This document shows positions 33,377 through 41,823 of a stretch of 64,000 nt of DNA, piece after piece (position 1 is the stretch's first letter; each line of letters starts with the position of its first letter). Where the stretch lies: positions 291,544-355,543 of the forward strand of contig NZ_JAGFOA010000003.1 in the NCBI RefSeq assembly GCF_017592545.1, given 5' to 3'. The notes beneath the pieces were generated by a model that worked only from the letters and a program-made list of their open reading frames with translations, was not told where the DNA came from and did no database searches. The stretch is from Microbacterium stercoris (GTDB lineage: Bacteria; Actinomycetota; Actinomycetes; Actinomycetales; Microbacteriaceae). A program made the position numbers and the translations under genes.

Positions 33377-33560
33377 CCGGTGGCTTACGATCGCGCAGGC
33401 CGCCGTGCGCGCGGGGAGGACTGAGCGCACCATCCGCAACTGGATCGCTGCGGGCGAGCTCACGCCGCTCGTGGGCAGGTTCCGGGAGTCCGACGTGGTG
33501 CGCGCGGAGCACCGGATGAGGGCGAAACGAGGCCGTCCGCGGAAGGATGCCCAGGCATAA
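33369..33560 (+). CDS. MerR/Xis-like helix-turn-helix protein (63 aa)
   Basis: A helix-turn-helix is visible in WLTIAQAAVRAGRTERTIRN followed by WIAAGELTPL and a basic C-terminus (MRAKRGRPRKD). The size and layout match excisionase-type DNA-binding proteins; recombination directionality factors for serine integrases vary widely in sequence, so this is only a candidate. Its end overlaps the next ATG. Confidence 0.6.
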   Translation: MADRWLTIAQAAVRAGRTERTIRNWIAAGELTPLVGRFRESDVVRAEHRMRAKRGRPRKDAQA

Positions 33561-34183
33561 TGCCAAGCATGGACTGGGTCGTGTTCGCCGATGGGGCGAG
33601 GGAGATCAGCGCGGTGCTCCTCGAGTACGTCAAGGTGCTCGCGTGGCCCTTGCTGGTCCTCACGGGACTGATCATGTTCCGCAGCTCGCTCCGCGACGTG
33701 CTCGGGCGCATCCGGTCGGCCAGCGGCTGGGGAGGGAAGGTGGAGCTGGATGCTGCCGCCCGCAAAGCTGCCGAGGATTCGGAGGAGATCCCCGAACTTG
33801 CAGACGCCGAGCCCTCGCCATCGGACGGCGGAGGCAGGGATCACCCGGAGGCAGTGCTGGGCCGCTTCATCATCGCGTTCGCGAAGCTCGAGGTCGTGGT
33901 GCGCGACACGGCGGTGGCCCTGCATGTGCCGGAGGCGGGCCACAGCCTCAGGACGCTGGCGAGAAAGCTGCGACGTCTGGGATTCATCAGTGCTGAGACC
34001 GAAGGTCTTGCGTACGAAGTCCAATCCATGAGAAACGAGATCATCCATCACGCGGACCGCATCACGTTCGAAAGCGGCTGGGTCGACAACTTCATCGAGG
34101 CCACGACGAACCTCGAGCGGGTCCTGCGTTCGGTGGGACGGAAGGGGGATCCGGCGGAGGAGGTGGGCGCGCCCGGCGCGTAA
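33560..34183 (+). CDS. Membrane-anchored HEPN-like protein
   Basis: 207 residues. A single hydrophobic helix lies at about residues 22-40 (EYVKVLAWPLLVLTGLIMF). A flexible acidic linker follows, then an all-helical domain (residues about 95-195) containing RNEIIHH at 158-164. Arg158 and His163 give the R-x4-H spacing seen in HEPN ribonuclease/toxin domains, preceded by an FAKLEVVVRDTAVAL helix. Codon usage near the end is less GC-rich than in neighbours. A superinfection-exclusion or abortive-infection role is possible but is inference; a structural role of the helix bundle cannot be excluded. Confidence 0.55.
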   Translation: MPSMDWVVFADGAREISAVLLEYVKVLAWPLLVLTGLIMFRSSLRDVLGRIRSASGWGGKVELDAAARKAAEDSEEIPELADAEPSPSDGGGRDHPEAVLGRFIIAFAKLEVVVRDTAVALHVPEAGHSLRTLARKLRRLGFISAETEGLAYEVQSMRNEIIHHADRITFESGWVDNFIEATTNLERVLRSVGRKGDPAEEVGAPGA

Positions 34184-34188
34184 TGCTT

Positions 34189-34214
34189 CAAACTCTTCCA
34201 TCGAACGTGTTACG
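34189..34214 (+). promoter_or_regulatory. Possible promoter at the early/late boundary
   Basis: TTCAAA (34189-34194) and a TACGCT-type -10 (34212-34217 region) with about 17-18 bases between, starting transcription just before the hairpin that follows. Moderate match only. Confidence 0.35.
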
Positions 34215-34230
34215 CTTCGCGTGAGCCTTC

Positions 34231-34261
34231 AATGGGCCTGGACAAGACGTCCAGGCCCATT
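34231..34261 (+). terminator. Hairpin at the early/late boundary
   Basis: AATGGGCCTGGA (34231-34242), loop CAAGACG, then TCCAGGCCCATT (34250-34261), followed by T. A terminator for the early transcript is the plain reading. The interval 34184-34373 has no gene besides this and the promoter candidate. Confidence 0.7.
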
Positions 34262-34373
34262 TCGCGTATCTGGGGCGCGGTGGCTGTCGATCGGGCGCGT
34301 GGCCCGCCCTCGCCGAGACTCTCGCATGCCGCGAGCCGAGCGGGCTGCGCGCGACCACGTGGGGAGGTTCGCC

Positions 34374-34535
34374 GTGGGCACTCGTGCACGGAAGGAGCGC
34401 AAGCGCGCCGGCGTCCGCCACGAGCACACCCGCGAGATGGCCACGCTGCACCCGTGGGCGTACGTGAAGGGCGGGCTCGGCCTGATCAGTCCCGCGGAGG
34501 TGCAGGCTCGCATCCTCGCGAGGCCGTCACGCTGA
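34374..34535 (+). CDS. Small basic protein (53 aa)
   Basis: GTG start with a GGGGAGG ribosome-binding sequence 6-7 bases upstream. Basic N-terminal half (GTRARKERKRAGVRHEH), then HPWAYVKGGLGLISPAEVQ. Not recognised. Opens the late operon; the stop overlaps the HNH start. Confidence 0.55.
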   Translation: MGTRARKERKRAGVRHEHTREMATLHPWAYVKGGLGLISPAEVQARILARPSR

Positions 34536-34840
34536 TGGGCAGCCACGCGATCCGCGACGGTAAGGGGCACCGCGCCTATCGCCGCGAGCAGGCCGCGCTG
34601 AAGCGCCGCACGAAGGCCGAGCACCTGCCCTGCGGGTATGGCTCGCCCTCGGGGTGGGGATGCGGCGAGCAGATCGACACCGACCTGCCCTCGACCCACC
34701 GGCGCAGCTTCACCGCCGACCACGACAAGGCGCTCGCCAACGGGGGCCGCCTCGTCGGCCAGGTGCTCGTCCCGATGCACCGCGACTGCAACGCCCGCAA
34801 GAGCAACCACGCACCCGTAGAGATCTGGGAGGCATCATGA
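34532..34840 (+). CDS. HNH endonuclease next to terminase
   Basis: 102 residues. A Cys pair (PCGYGSPSGWGCGE) and the ADHDKALANGG stretch with MHRDCNARKSN give the H-N-H set (Asp-His, Asn, His/Cys-N-x-x-K). In many siphoviruses an HNH nuclease lies just upstream of the terminase genes and works with them in DNA packaging. Confidence 0.85.
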   Translation: MMGSHAIRDGKGHRAYRREQAALKRRTKAEHLPCGYGSPSGWGCGEQIDTDLPSTHRRSFTADHDKALANGGRLVGQVLVPMHRDCNARKSNHAPVEIWEAS

Positions 34841-35187
34841 ACAGCCACAAGGTGGACGTCGTCATCGCCGAGGGCGAGCCCATGCACGGCCACGAGGACC
34901 TTGCCGCGGTGCTCGGTAACGCCGAGCCCCGGGAGCCTGAGCAGGTCGACGTCGCCCCGGACCCTCACCGCCGCATCATCTACCTCGCCGCCACGAAGCG
35001 GGCGGGCCTGGACGAGGCGAAGGCGCTCGGCATCGAGCCGGTGGCAGTGGTCACACCGCGCAGCCTGGACGCAGCCCGCGGCATCGTCGCCGACGCCATC
35101 GAGGCATCCGCCGCGCTCCTGCCCGACGAGATCGACGAGCTCATGCCGCACGTGGCACCGAGCCTCGCGACGACCGGGGTCGAGTGA
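34837..35187 (+). CDS. Hypothetical protein (116 aa)
   Basis: ATG overlapping the HNH stop. It contains RRIIYLAATKRAGLDEAKAL and a Pro/Asp-rich middle. Not recognised. Its end overlaps the following ATG. Confidence 0.55.
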   Translation: MNSHKVDVVIAEGEPMHGHEDLAAVLGNAEPREPEQVDVAPDPHRRIIYLAATKRAGLDEAKALGIEPVAVVTPRSLDAARGIVADAIEASAALLPDEIDELMPHVAPSLATTGVE

Positions 35188-35354
35188 TGGCCGCCATCGG
35201 GACTGTCGTCGGTCGGATCCTCGCGCAGATCGGGGAGGCGGACCCTGTAGAGGTCGGCTCGTTCGAGCTGCCTATCCACTTCGAGACGAACACTGAGCCG
35301 GTCAAGCGCGAGACGCCGCCCAGCGGCCCCTCCGGAGTCTCCCGAGCCCGCTGA
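35187..35354 (+). CDS. Small protein (55 aa)
   Basis: The ATG at 35187 overlaps the previous stop; the 55-residue product (MAAIGTVVGRILAQIGEADP and on) ends just before a strong hairpin. Not recognised; the coupled start supports it as real. Confidence 0.45.
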   Translation: MAAIGTVVGRILAQIGEADPVEVGSFELPIHFETNTEPVKRETPPSGPSGVSRAR

Positions 35355-35363
35355 CCGCCTCCG

Positions 35364-35398
35364 CCCGGGCGTCGCTGAAAAATCCAGCGACGCCCGGG
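35364..35398 (+). terminator. Strong hairpin before the terminase genes
   Basis: Arms CCCGGGCGTCGCTG (35364-35377) and its complement (35385-35398) around loop AAAAATC. No T-run. It separates the HNH group from the terminase genes. Confidence 0.6.
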
Positions 35399-35481
35399 TG
35401 CTGCCAACCTCCCGCGCGGTCCTGGCGCCTCTCTCCGCGGGTGAATTGACGATGTGGGGGAATTGGGAGGAGGTGGGGCGA

Positions 35482-35901
35482 ATGGGACGACCCAAGGCCC
35501 CCTGCGGCACCGATGCGGCCTACCGTCGGCACCTCCGCAACGGCGAGCCCGTCGACGACGCATGCCGCCAGGCGCACACCGAGGCGCAACGCGAGCGACG
35601 CCGCTCGCCCGCCGCCACGCCGACCGCTTCCGCGGAGATCGAGGTGCCCGCGGAAGCCAGCGGCGACGCCGACGACGGCGACGACATGAAGCTCATCGTC
35701 GACACCCTCCGAACCGCGTTCAAGACGGTGGCCAAGAAGGACCCGACGAAGCTCGCACCGATCGCGCGGGAGTTCCGCACGGCGGTCGTGGAGGCATCCC
35801 GCGCAGGGGACGCGCCGAAGGAGCTGAGCCTTGCTGACCAACTCGCCGCAGCTCGAGCTGCTCGGGCTGCAAGAGCCCAGGGTCAGGGCGCTACCTCTTA
35901 G
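35482..35901 (+). CDS. terS: Small terminase subunit-like protein
   Basis: About 139 residues from the ATG at 35482, following GGAGGAGG. The N-terminal half (PCGTDAAYRRHLRNGEPVDD) resembles the DNA-binding domain of small terminases in actinophages; the C-terminal half is helical and Ala-rich. It lies directly before and overlaps the large subunit. Similarity is moderate, so position is the main argument. Confidence 0.65.
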   Translation: MGRPKAPCGTDAAYRRHLRNGEPVDDACRQAHTEAQRERRRSPAATPTASAEIEVPAEASGDADDGDDMKLIVDTLRTAFKTVAKKDPTKLAPIAREFRTAVVEASRAGDAPKELSLADQLAAARAARAARAQGQGATS

Positions 35902-37426
35902 CCGCGTCGACTCGCTGATCGACGACGTCCTCGACATCTGCGACCTCGCGAAGATCCGGTGCGACCCATGGCAGGAGGGCGGCCTCGAGGCGATCACCTC
36001 GATCGACGCCGACGGCCAGTGGGCGGCGACCGAGTTCGGCGTGCTCGTCTCCCGTCAGCAGGGCAAGGGCAACATCCTTCTGCCCTACGAACTCGCCCAC
36101 CTGTTCCTGTGGCCGCGCGAGGACGGCGCGCCGAAGCTGATCGGCCACACCGCCCACGAAGGGGCGACGGCGCGCGAGGCGTTCCGCCGAGCTCGACGCA
36201 CGATCCTCGCCTCGCCGATCCTGCGCGCCGAGCTCGTCGGCGGCGGCAAGCAGACCGCCCAGGGCGTCACCGGCATCTCGACGGGCAACGGCAACTGGGC
36301 GATCGAGCTGAAGAACGGCAACCGCCTGGTGTTCTTTACCCGCACCGGATCGGCCGGCGTCGGCATCTCCTTCGACGTGCTCATCGTGGACGAGGCGCAG
36401 CACTCGCCGCTGAGCATCCTCGAGGCGCTGCTGCCCGCCACGGACGCGAGCCCGAACAAGCAGGTGCTGTTCACCGGCACGGTCCCCAAGGAGGACCAGG
36501 ACGGCGAGTACTTCGAGGGCCTGCGCGACCGTGGCCGCAAGGGCGGGTACGAGCGCACCGGATGGATCGAGCACACGCCCGTCGGATCGGACGACCCGGA
36601 CACCGCCGCGAAGCTCGACCTTGGAAGCCCCCAGGTGTGGCGCGAAGGCAACCCCGGCCTCGGGATCCGCCTCGCGTGGAAGACCGTGCAGGACGACTGG
36701 GACCGTATGGGCCAGACGAACCCGGAGGCCTTCGCCCGTCAGCGCTGCTCGATCTGGCCGAGCCGGCGCCCCGAGGTGGCCGCGAAGCTGTCCGAGCTGG
36801 ACCTCGAGGTGTGGAAGCGCCACGCGCGCGACGACGCCGCGGTCTCCGGCGACGGCGTCGTGCTCTCGCTCGCCCTCGGTCGAGGCGGCGGATACGGCAC
36901 CATCGGCGCGGCCGTCCGCATCGACTCCGAGAACATCGCCGTCGAGCACCTCCACACCGAGACCGGCACCCGCTGGATCGCCCCGAAGCTCAAGGAGCTG
37001 AAGGCGAAGTACGGCAACGCGCTCGTCGTGCTCGACGCGAAGAACGCCGCAGCCGTCATCGGCGCACTCGACGCCGCTGGCGTCAAGTACCTCGCGATGA
37101 ACCTCGACGAGATCGCCGCAGCGCACACCCTGTTCATCGAGCACGTCAACGCCGGGCTCGTCCCGCACCGCAAGCAGGACGAGGTCACGAAGTCGCTCGA
37201 GCTGGCGACCACCCGCAACATCGGCCGCGCCGGCGTCACGTGGGAACAGTCCGACCCGACCAAGCCCGTCAGCCAGGCCCAGGCGGTCACCTGGGCGCTG
37301 TGGGGCGTGCTCAAGTCCGAGGCGACCCCGAAGAAGCCGCCGCCCCCGCCGCCGCCCAAGGCCGCGGTGATCACCCGCGACGACGTCGCCCGAGACGAGA
37401 CGAACCTCGCGCACGCGCGGTTCTGA
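35831..37426 (+). CDS. terL: Large terminase subunit
   Basis: 531 residues from a TTG within the end of the small-subunit gene. The ATPase domain has a Walker A-like SRQQGKGN (residues about 74-81), a Walker B VLIVDEAQH and the coupling motif LFTGTVP. The C-terminal half carries the nuclease-type acidic residues (for example VVLDAKNAAAV). A Pro-rich run near residues 497-506 precedes the C-terminus. It cuts and packages DNA into the prohead. Confidence 0.92.
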   Translation: MLTNSPQLELLGLQEPRVRALPLSRVDSLIDDVLDICDLAKIRCDPWQEGGLEAITSIDADGQWAATEFGVLVSRQQGKGNILLPYELAHLFLWPREDGAPKLIGHTAHEGATAREAFRRARRTILASPILRAELVGGGKQTAQGVTGISTGNGNWAIELKNGNRLVFFTRTGSAGVGISFDVLIVDEAQHSPLSILEALLPATDASPNKQVLFTGTVPKEDQDGEYFEGLRDRGRKGGYERTGWIEHTPVGSDDPDTAAKLDLGSPQVWREGNPGLGIRLAWKTVQDDWDRMGQTNPEAFARQRCSIWPSRRPEVAAKLSELDLEVWKRHARDDAAVSGDGVVLSLALGRGGGYGTIGAAVRIDSENIAVEHLHTETGTRWIAPKLKELKAKYGNALVVLDAKNAAAVIGALDAAGVKYLAMNLDEIAAAHTLFIEHVNAGLVPHRKQDEVTKSLELATTRNIGRAGVTWEQSDPTKPVSQAQAVTWALWGVLKSEATPKKPPPPPPPKAAVITRDDVARDETNLAHARF

Positions 37427-37439
37427 GGAGGAGGTCGCC

Positions 37440-38879
37440 GTGCCCGAGATCGGATACCAGGCAGACGCCGGACTCGTCGGGTGGGGCGGCCTAGTCGCGG
37501 AGACGCACGAGACGAATCCCGACCTCCTGTGGCCGCAGTCGATCGACGTGTTCGACCGGATGCGCCGCGAGGACCCGCAGGTGAAGTCCGTGCTCCGCGC
37601 CGTGACGCTGCCGATCATGCGCACCGAGTGGGTGATCGACGGGGCCGGATGCCGACCCGAGGTCGTCGCGCACATCGCGGCGGATCTGGGCCTGCCCATC
37701 AAGGGCCAGGCGTTCACCGCACCGCTGCGCTCCAAGGGCCGGTTCTCCTGGCGGGAGTTCCTGCGCCTCGCGCTTCTGGAACTCGTCTACGGCCACTCGT
37801 TCTTCGAGCAGGTGTACGACCAGACCGCCGGGCGCGCGCACCTGCGCAAGCTCGCGTGGCGGCCGCCCCGCACGATCGCCGAGGTCGACGTCGCAAAGGA
37901 TGGCGGGCTCGTCGCGATCAAGCAGCGAGGCACGGGCGGATCCCGCGACGTGCGGATCCCCGTCGACCGACTGGTCGCGTTCGTCAACGAGCGCGAGGGC
38001 GCGAACTGGCTCGGCGAGTCCCTGCTGCGTTCGGCCTACAAGATGTGGCTCCTCAAGGACCGCGTGCTGCGCATCCAGGCCCTCACCGCCGAGCGCAACG
38101 GCCTCGGCATGCCCGTCTACACGGGCGCCGAGCTGCCCGAGAACATCGAGGGCGAGGAGCGGGAGGCGTGGCTCAAGTCGGAGAAGGACGCCGGCCTCGA
38201 GCTGACGAAGAACTTCCGCGCCGGGGAGGCAGCCGGAGCGTCGATTCCCCCGAAGGCGAAGCTCGAGCTGATCGGCGTCACCGGCAAGCTGCCCGACACC
38301 GACGCCCCGATCCGGTACTACGACGAGCAGATCGCGCGCGCGGTCCTCGCGCACTTCCTCAACCTCGGCACCGAGACCGGGTCGTGGGCGCTGGGATCGA
38401 CGTTCGCGAACTTCTTCACCGACTCGCTGAACGCGGTGGCGCAGCACATCGAGGAGACGGTCAACCAGCACGTCATCGAGGACCTCGTCGATCTGAACTG
38501 GGGACCGAACGAGCCGGCCCCGCGCCTGGTGGCCACTCCCATCGGTGAGCAGCAGCAGATCACCGCCGAGGCGATCAAGGCGCTCATCGACTCCGGCGCC
38601 CTCACCAAGGATCCCGGCCTCGAGGCGCACCTGCGCACGAAGTACGGGCTCCCCGTCCTGGCCGCCGAGCTGGCGTCCAAGGGCGTGCCCGTCGAGGAGG
38701 CGCGGGAGATCGCGCGGTTCGCGGCCGAGACGGCGCAGAAGGTCTACCTCGCGACCGACAAGCCCCCGCTGACTCAGGAGGAGGCCCGTGAGCTGATCAG
38801 GCTCGCGGGCGCCGAGCTGACAGGCGAAGGACCGGACATCAGCCGCATCCCATCGAGCCAGCCTGAGGAGGCCGCATGA
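37440..38879 (+). CDS. Portal protein (DUF935/Mu gp29-like)
   Basis: 479 residues, GTG start after GAGGAGG. Typical segments are MRREDPQVKSVLRAVTLPI, FSWREFLRLALLELVYGHSF and YDEQIARAVLAHFLNLGTE. Forms the dodecameric ring at the vertex through which DNA is packaged. The next gene overlaps by 4 bp. Confidence 0.88.
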   Translation: MPEIGYQADAGLVGWGGLVAETHETNPDLLWPQSIDVFDRMRREDPQVKSVLRAVTLPIMRTEWVIDGAGCRPEVVAHIAADLGLPIKGQAFTAPLRSKGRFSWREFLRLALLELVYGHSFFEQVYDQTAGRAHLRKLAWRPPRTIAEVDVAKDGGLVAIKQRGTGGSRDVRIPVDRLVAFVNEREGANWLGESLLRSAYKMWLLKDRVLRIQALTAERNGLGMPVYTGAELPENIEGEEREAWLKSEKDAGLELTKNFRAGEAAGASIPPKAKLELIGVTGKLPDTDAPIRYYDEQIARAVLAHFLNLGTETGSWALGSTFANFFTDSLNAVAQHIEETVNQHVIEDLVDLNWGPNEPAPRLVATPIGEQQQITAEAIKALIDSGALTKDPGLEAHLRTKYGLPVLAAELASKGVPVEEAREIARFAAETAQKVYLATDKPPLTQEEARELIRLAGAELTGEGPDISRIPSSQPEEAA

Positions 38880-40156
38880 CCCGCAACGAAACGTGGCCGA
38901 ACCGCTTCTGGGGCAGCCGCGACGTCCCCAAGACCAAGCGCGAGTTCTTCGACGCCGTCGTCGCGCCGCCGCCCTCGGGCGACGCCCCCGAGGTCGCCAC
39001 GATCCGGCTCTACGGCCCGATCGACTCCTGGGGCGGCTTCTGGGGCATCTCCGCGAAGGACGTCGGCGGCGTGCTCGACGCGCTCCCCGAGTCGGTCTCG
39101 CACATCATCCTGCGGATCAACTCGCCGGGCGGGCACGTGTTCGAGGGCATCTCGATCATGAACCTGCTCGGCGCACACCGCGCGAAGGTCACCGCGGTCG
39201 TCGACGGCCTCGCCGCCTCCGCCGCCTCGGTGATCGCCGCCGGTGCCGACGAGACCGTGATGTCTCCCGGCACGCAGATGATGATCCACTGCACCTCCAC
39301 CATCGTCTGGGGCAACGCCGCCGACATGCGCAAGGAAGCCGCGGTGCTCGAAGGCCTCGACCGCTCGCTCGCGGAGATCTACACGGCCAAGGCCGGAGAG
39401 AAGGACTGGGCCGCGCTGCTGGAAGCCGAGACCTGGCTCACCGCCGCGGACGCGGTCGCCGAAGGCCTCGCCGATCGCGTGGCCGTGATCCCCGACGCCG
39501 GAGAGACCGAGACCGTCGGCGACGAGGACGACCTGCTGGTCGTGCCCGACGAAGACGAGCCCGAAGACATGGCCGCAGCGCGCGTAATTCGCTTCGCGGC
39601 GCGGGCTACCCGCACGGCGGCAAAGGCCGCCACCAAGCTCCCGAGCTCGACCGAGCCGGGCGACCCCAACCGAAAGGAGAGCGCTGTGGCTTACAGCGAT
39701 CTGACGGCTGGCCTCCGCGAGCGGCTCGGTGTGACCGATGCCGACGCCTCGGACGAGACGCTGCTCGCAGCCCTCGACCAGGTGCTCGAGGAGCAGGCCG
39801 AGAACCCCGCGGCCCCGGCCGCATCCATCCCCGAGGGCGCGGTCGTCATGGACGCCGCCGCCCTCGCCGAGCTGCGCGAGAACGCGGCCCTCGGTGCGCA
39901 GGCCCGCCGCGAGCAGGAGAGCACCCGCCGCGACAACATCGTGGACGCCGCGCTCGCCGAGGGCCGCATCGCGGCCAGCTCGCGCGAGAGCTGGCGTGCC
40001 CAGCTCGACAAGGACGAGGAGGGCATCACCGCCCTGCTGCAGTCCTTCCCGAAGAACGCCGTGCCGGTGGCTGAGATCGGCCACTCCGACACGGTCACCA
40101 GCGCCGACGACGCTCTGTACGGCAGCGTCTACGGCTCGACCGAGAAGGAGGCCTGA
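38876..40156 (+). CDS. Prohead protease (ClpP-type) fused to scaffold
   Basis: 426 residues. Residues about 40-200 are a ClpP/S14-type protease: LRINSPGGHVFEG, GLAASAASVIAAGAD with the nucleophile Ser, and MMIHCTS with the His. The C-terminal part (from about residue 271) is helical and acidic, typical of scaffolds. A GTG at 39686, preceded by the strong GAAAGGAG, could start the scaffold alone in the same frame. The protease would cut the scaffold and capsid after assembly. Confidence 0.87.
   Translation: MTRNETWPNRFWGSRDVPKTKREFFDAVVAPPPSGDAPEVATIRLYGPIDSWGGFWGISAKDVGGVLDALPESVSHIILRINSPGGHVFEGISIMNLLGAHRAKVTAVVDGLAASAASVIAAGADETVMSPGTQMMIHCTSTIVWGNAADMRKEAAVLEGLDRSLAEIYTAKAGEKDWAALLEAETWLTAADAVAEGLADRVAVIPDAGETETVGDEDDLLVVPDEDEPEDMAAARVIRFAARATRTAAKAATKLPSSTEPGDPNRKESAVAYSDLTAGLRERLGVTDADASDETLLAALDQVLEEQAENPAAPAASIPEGAVVMDAAALAELRENAALGAQARREQESTRRDNIVDAALAEGRIAASSRESWRAQLDKDEEGITALLQSFPKNAVPVAEIGHSDTVTSADDALYGSVYGSTEKEA
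39686..40156 (+). CDS. Internal start: scaffold-only product (nested in protease gene)
   Basis: In-frame GTG inside the protease-scaffold gene, with GAAAGGAG ending 6 bases before it. It would yield about 156 residues containing the helical scaffold part but not the protease, the same arrangement as the nested C/Nu3 pair of lambda. Inferred from the ribosome-binding sequence; no direct evidence of translation. Confidence 0.55.
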   Translation: MAYSDLTAGLRERLGVTDADASDETLLAALDQVLEEQAENPAAPAASIPEGAVVMDAAALAELRENAALGAQARREQESTRRDNIVDAALAEGRIAASSRESWRAQLDKDEEGITALLQSFPKNAVPVAEIGHSDTVTSADDALYGSVYGSTEKEA

Positions 40157-40158
40157 TC

Positions 40159-40521
40159 ATGGCGACCAGCTACCTGCCGCTGTTCCGTCCCGGCGACACC
40201 GTCACCTTCGGCGTGAGCTCGGCGGTCACTGCCGGCCAGGCCGTCGAGGTCGGCACCGTCGACATGTCGGTGGCGCCCGCCGCCGCCGGGTCCGCGAAGT
40301 ACGTCGGCGTCGCCGGCCACGACGCGGCCGTCGGTGACAAGGTCACCGTCGAGATCGGCAAGCCCATCCACGAGCTGAAGGCCTCGGGTGCCATCACCCG
40401 CGGCCAGAAGCTCGAGACCGCCGCCGCAGGCGCCGTGCGCACGCTCGCCGCCGGGACTGCGGTCTTCCTCGCCCTTACGTCCGCCGCCGATGGTGCGCTT
40501 GTGCGCGCTATCCAGCTCTGA
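40159..40521 (+). CDS. Head decoration protein (DUF2190-like)
   Basis: 120 residues, beta-rich, with PGDTVTFGVSSAVTAGQAVE and VGDKVTVEIGKPIHELK. Position between scaffold and capsid and size match small capsid-decorating proteins. Annotated by context plus sequence style. Confidence 0.72.
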   Translation: MATSYLPLFRPGDTVTFGVSSAVTAGQAVEVGTVDMSVAPAAAGSAKYVGVAGHDAAVGDKVTVEIGKPIHELKASGAITRGQKLETAAAGAVRTLAAGTAVFLALTSAADGALVRAIQL

Positions 40522-40535
40522 GAAAGGAGAGCAAG

Positions 40536-41450
40536 ATGCAGACCTACCCGCTGACCCCGAGCCAGCAGGCCAGCACCACCGCGGCCGATGTGATCGCGTT
40601 CCTGAAGTCGCCGACGCTCGTCGCCCGCCGCTTCGCGGAGATCCTGCAGGCCCAGCAGTTCCTCGGCCTGTACCTGCTGCAGGGCCGGTACACGATTACG
40701 GGCGGCGCGATCGGCGTGCCGATCAACGAGGTCATCCGCGCCCAGCGTGGTGCCGAGATCGTCGCCCCCGGCGGTGAGTACAAGCTCACGCCCATGTCGC
40801 AGGAGGAGTACGAGTTCTACTCCGCCGTGAAGGAGGGTCTCGCCACCGAGATCACCGACGAGCAGGTCGGTCGGCTCCTGCGTCAGCCGGTCGACGACGC
40901 GTTCACGTTCCTGCAGACCGAGCTGGTCTTCTCCGCGAACGAGGCCGCGCTCGGCGCGGTCGCCTCGTCGGTGACGAACACGCTCGCCGCAGGCGCCGCG
41001 TGGACCACGGGCAAGCAGATCTACAAGGACGCCCTGCGAGTCAAGGCGGCCGTGCGTCGCCAGAAGCTCGGCTACGACGTCGACGTGGTCGTGCTGCCCA
41101 GCGAGCAGTACGCCGAGGTCATCCCCGAGCTGCTCGACATCCTCCCGAAGGACAGCGGCCAGGCGCTCACCGACGGCTTCCCCACCGTGGGCGGCCTGAC
41201 GTGGATCCCCGACGACGGCGACGACATCGCCGACCCGCTGTTCGTGGACCGCCGTCGCCTCGGCGGCATCGCCCGCGAGCAGATCCCCTCGCCGGAGTAC
41301 CGCGCCATCGGCGGCGACACCGGCGTCGAGATCGCGAGCATCCGCGAGCCGAAGGCGGACAAGACCCGCCTGCAGGCGCGCAACGTGCACGTGCCGATCG
41401 TCACGAACCCGCTCGCCGGGTTCTACCTGACCGGGACGGAGGCCCCGTGA
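40536..41450 (+). CDS. Major capsid protein
   Basis: 304 residues with a good ribosome-binding sequence (GAAAGGAG). HK97-type fold hints: N-terminal arm and spine helix region, then ADPLFVDRRRLGGIAREQIP and a C-terminal NPLAGFYLTG. Its place after protease/scaffold and decoration genes identifies it. Confidence 0.85.
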   Translation: MQTYPLTPSQQASTTAADVIAFLKSPTLVARRFAEILQAQQFLGLYLLQGRYTITGGAIGVPINEVIRAQRGAEIVAPGGEYKLTPMSQEEYEFYSAVKEGLATEITDEQVGRLLRQPVDDAFTFLQTELVFSANEAALGAVASSVTNTLAAGAAWTTGKQIYKDALRVKAAVRRQKLGYDVDVVVLPSEQYAEVIPELLDILPKDSGQALTDGFPTVGGLTWIPDDGDDIADPLFVDRRRLGGIAREQIPSPEYRAIGGDTGVEIASIREPKADKTRLQARNVHVPIVTNPLAGFYLTGTEAP

Positions 41451-41803
41451 TGAGCACCCAGCACATCGTGAGCGCCGCCGCGGCGAAGGTCTCGATCGGT
41501 GCCGCCGGCGGCAACCGCATCGGCGTCATGCTGCGCCGGGGCGACATCGTCCCGCAGGGCGTCGCCGAGGAGCAGCTCGAGCGCCTGGTCGGCCGCGGCC
41601 TGATCGAAGCCGTCGAGGTCGAGGAGCCCTCCGCCGCGGAGACCGCCCCGACGCAGGAGACCGTCGAGATCCCCGAGGGCGACCCCTCCGAGGAGTGGAC
41701 GGCCAAGCAGCTCGACGCGTACGCCGCCGCGAAGGGCATCGACCTGGGCAGCGGCAAGAACAAGGCCGAGAAGCTCGCGGCGATCGCCGCGGCTTCGGCC
41801 TGA
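41450..41803 (+). CDS. Hypothetical head protein with C-terminal HeH/SAP-like helix motif
   Basis: 117 residues. Ala-rich start, then EEWTAKQLDAYAAAKGIDL and KNKAEKLAAI, a small helix-extended-helix-type motif used to bind DNA or proteins in several phage head or neck proteins. The assignment is tentative. Confidence 0.6.
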   Translation: MSTQHIVSAAAAKVSIGAAGGNRIGVMLRRGDIVPQGVAEEQLERLVGRGLIEAVEVEEPSAAETAPTQETVEIPEGDPSEEWTAKQLDAYAAAKGIDLGSGKNKAEKLAAIAAASA

Positions 41804-41823
41804 CAGAGAAAGGGGGCGGTGCC

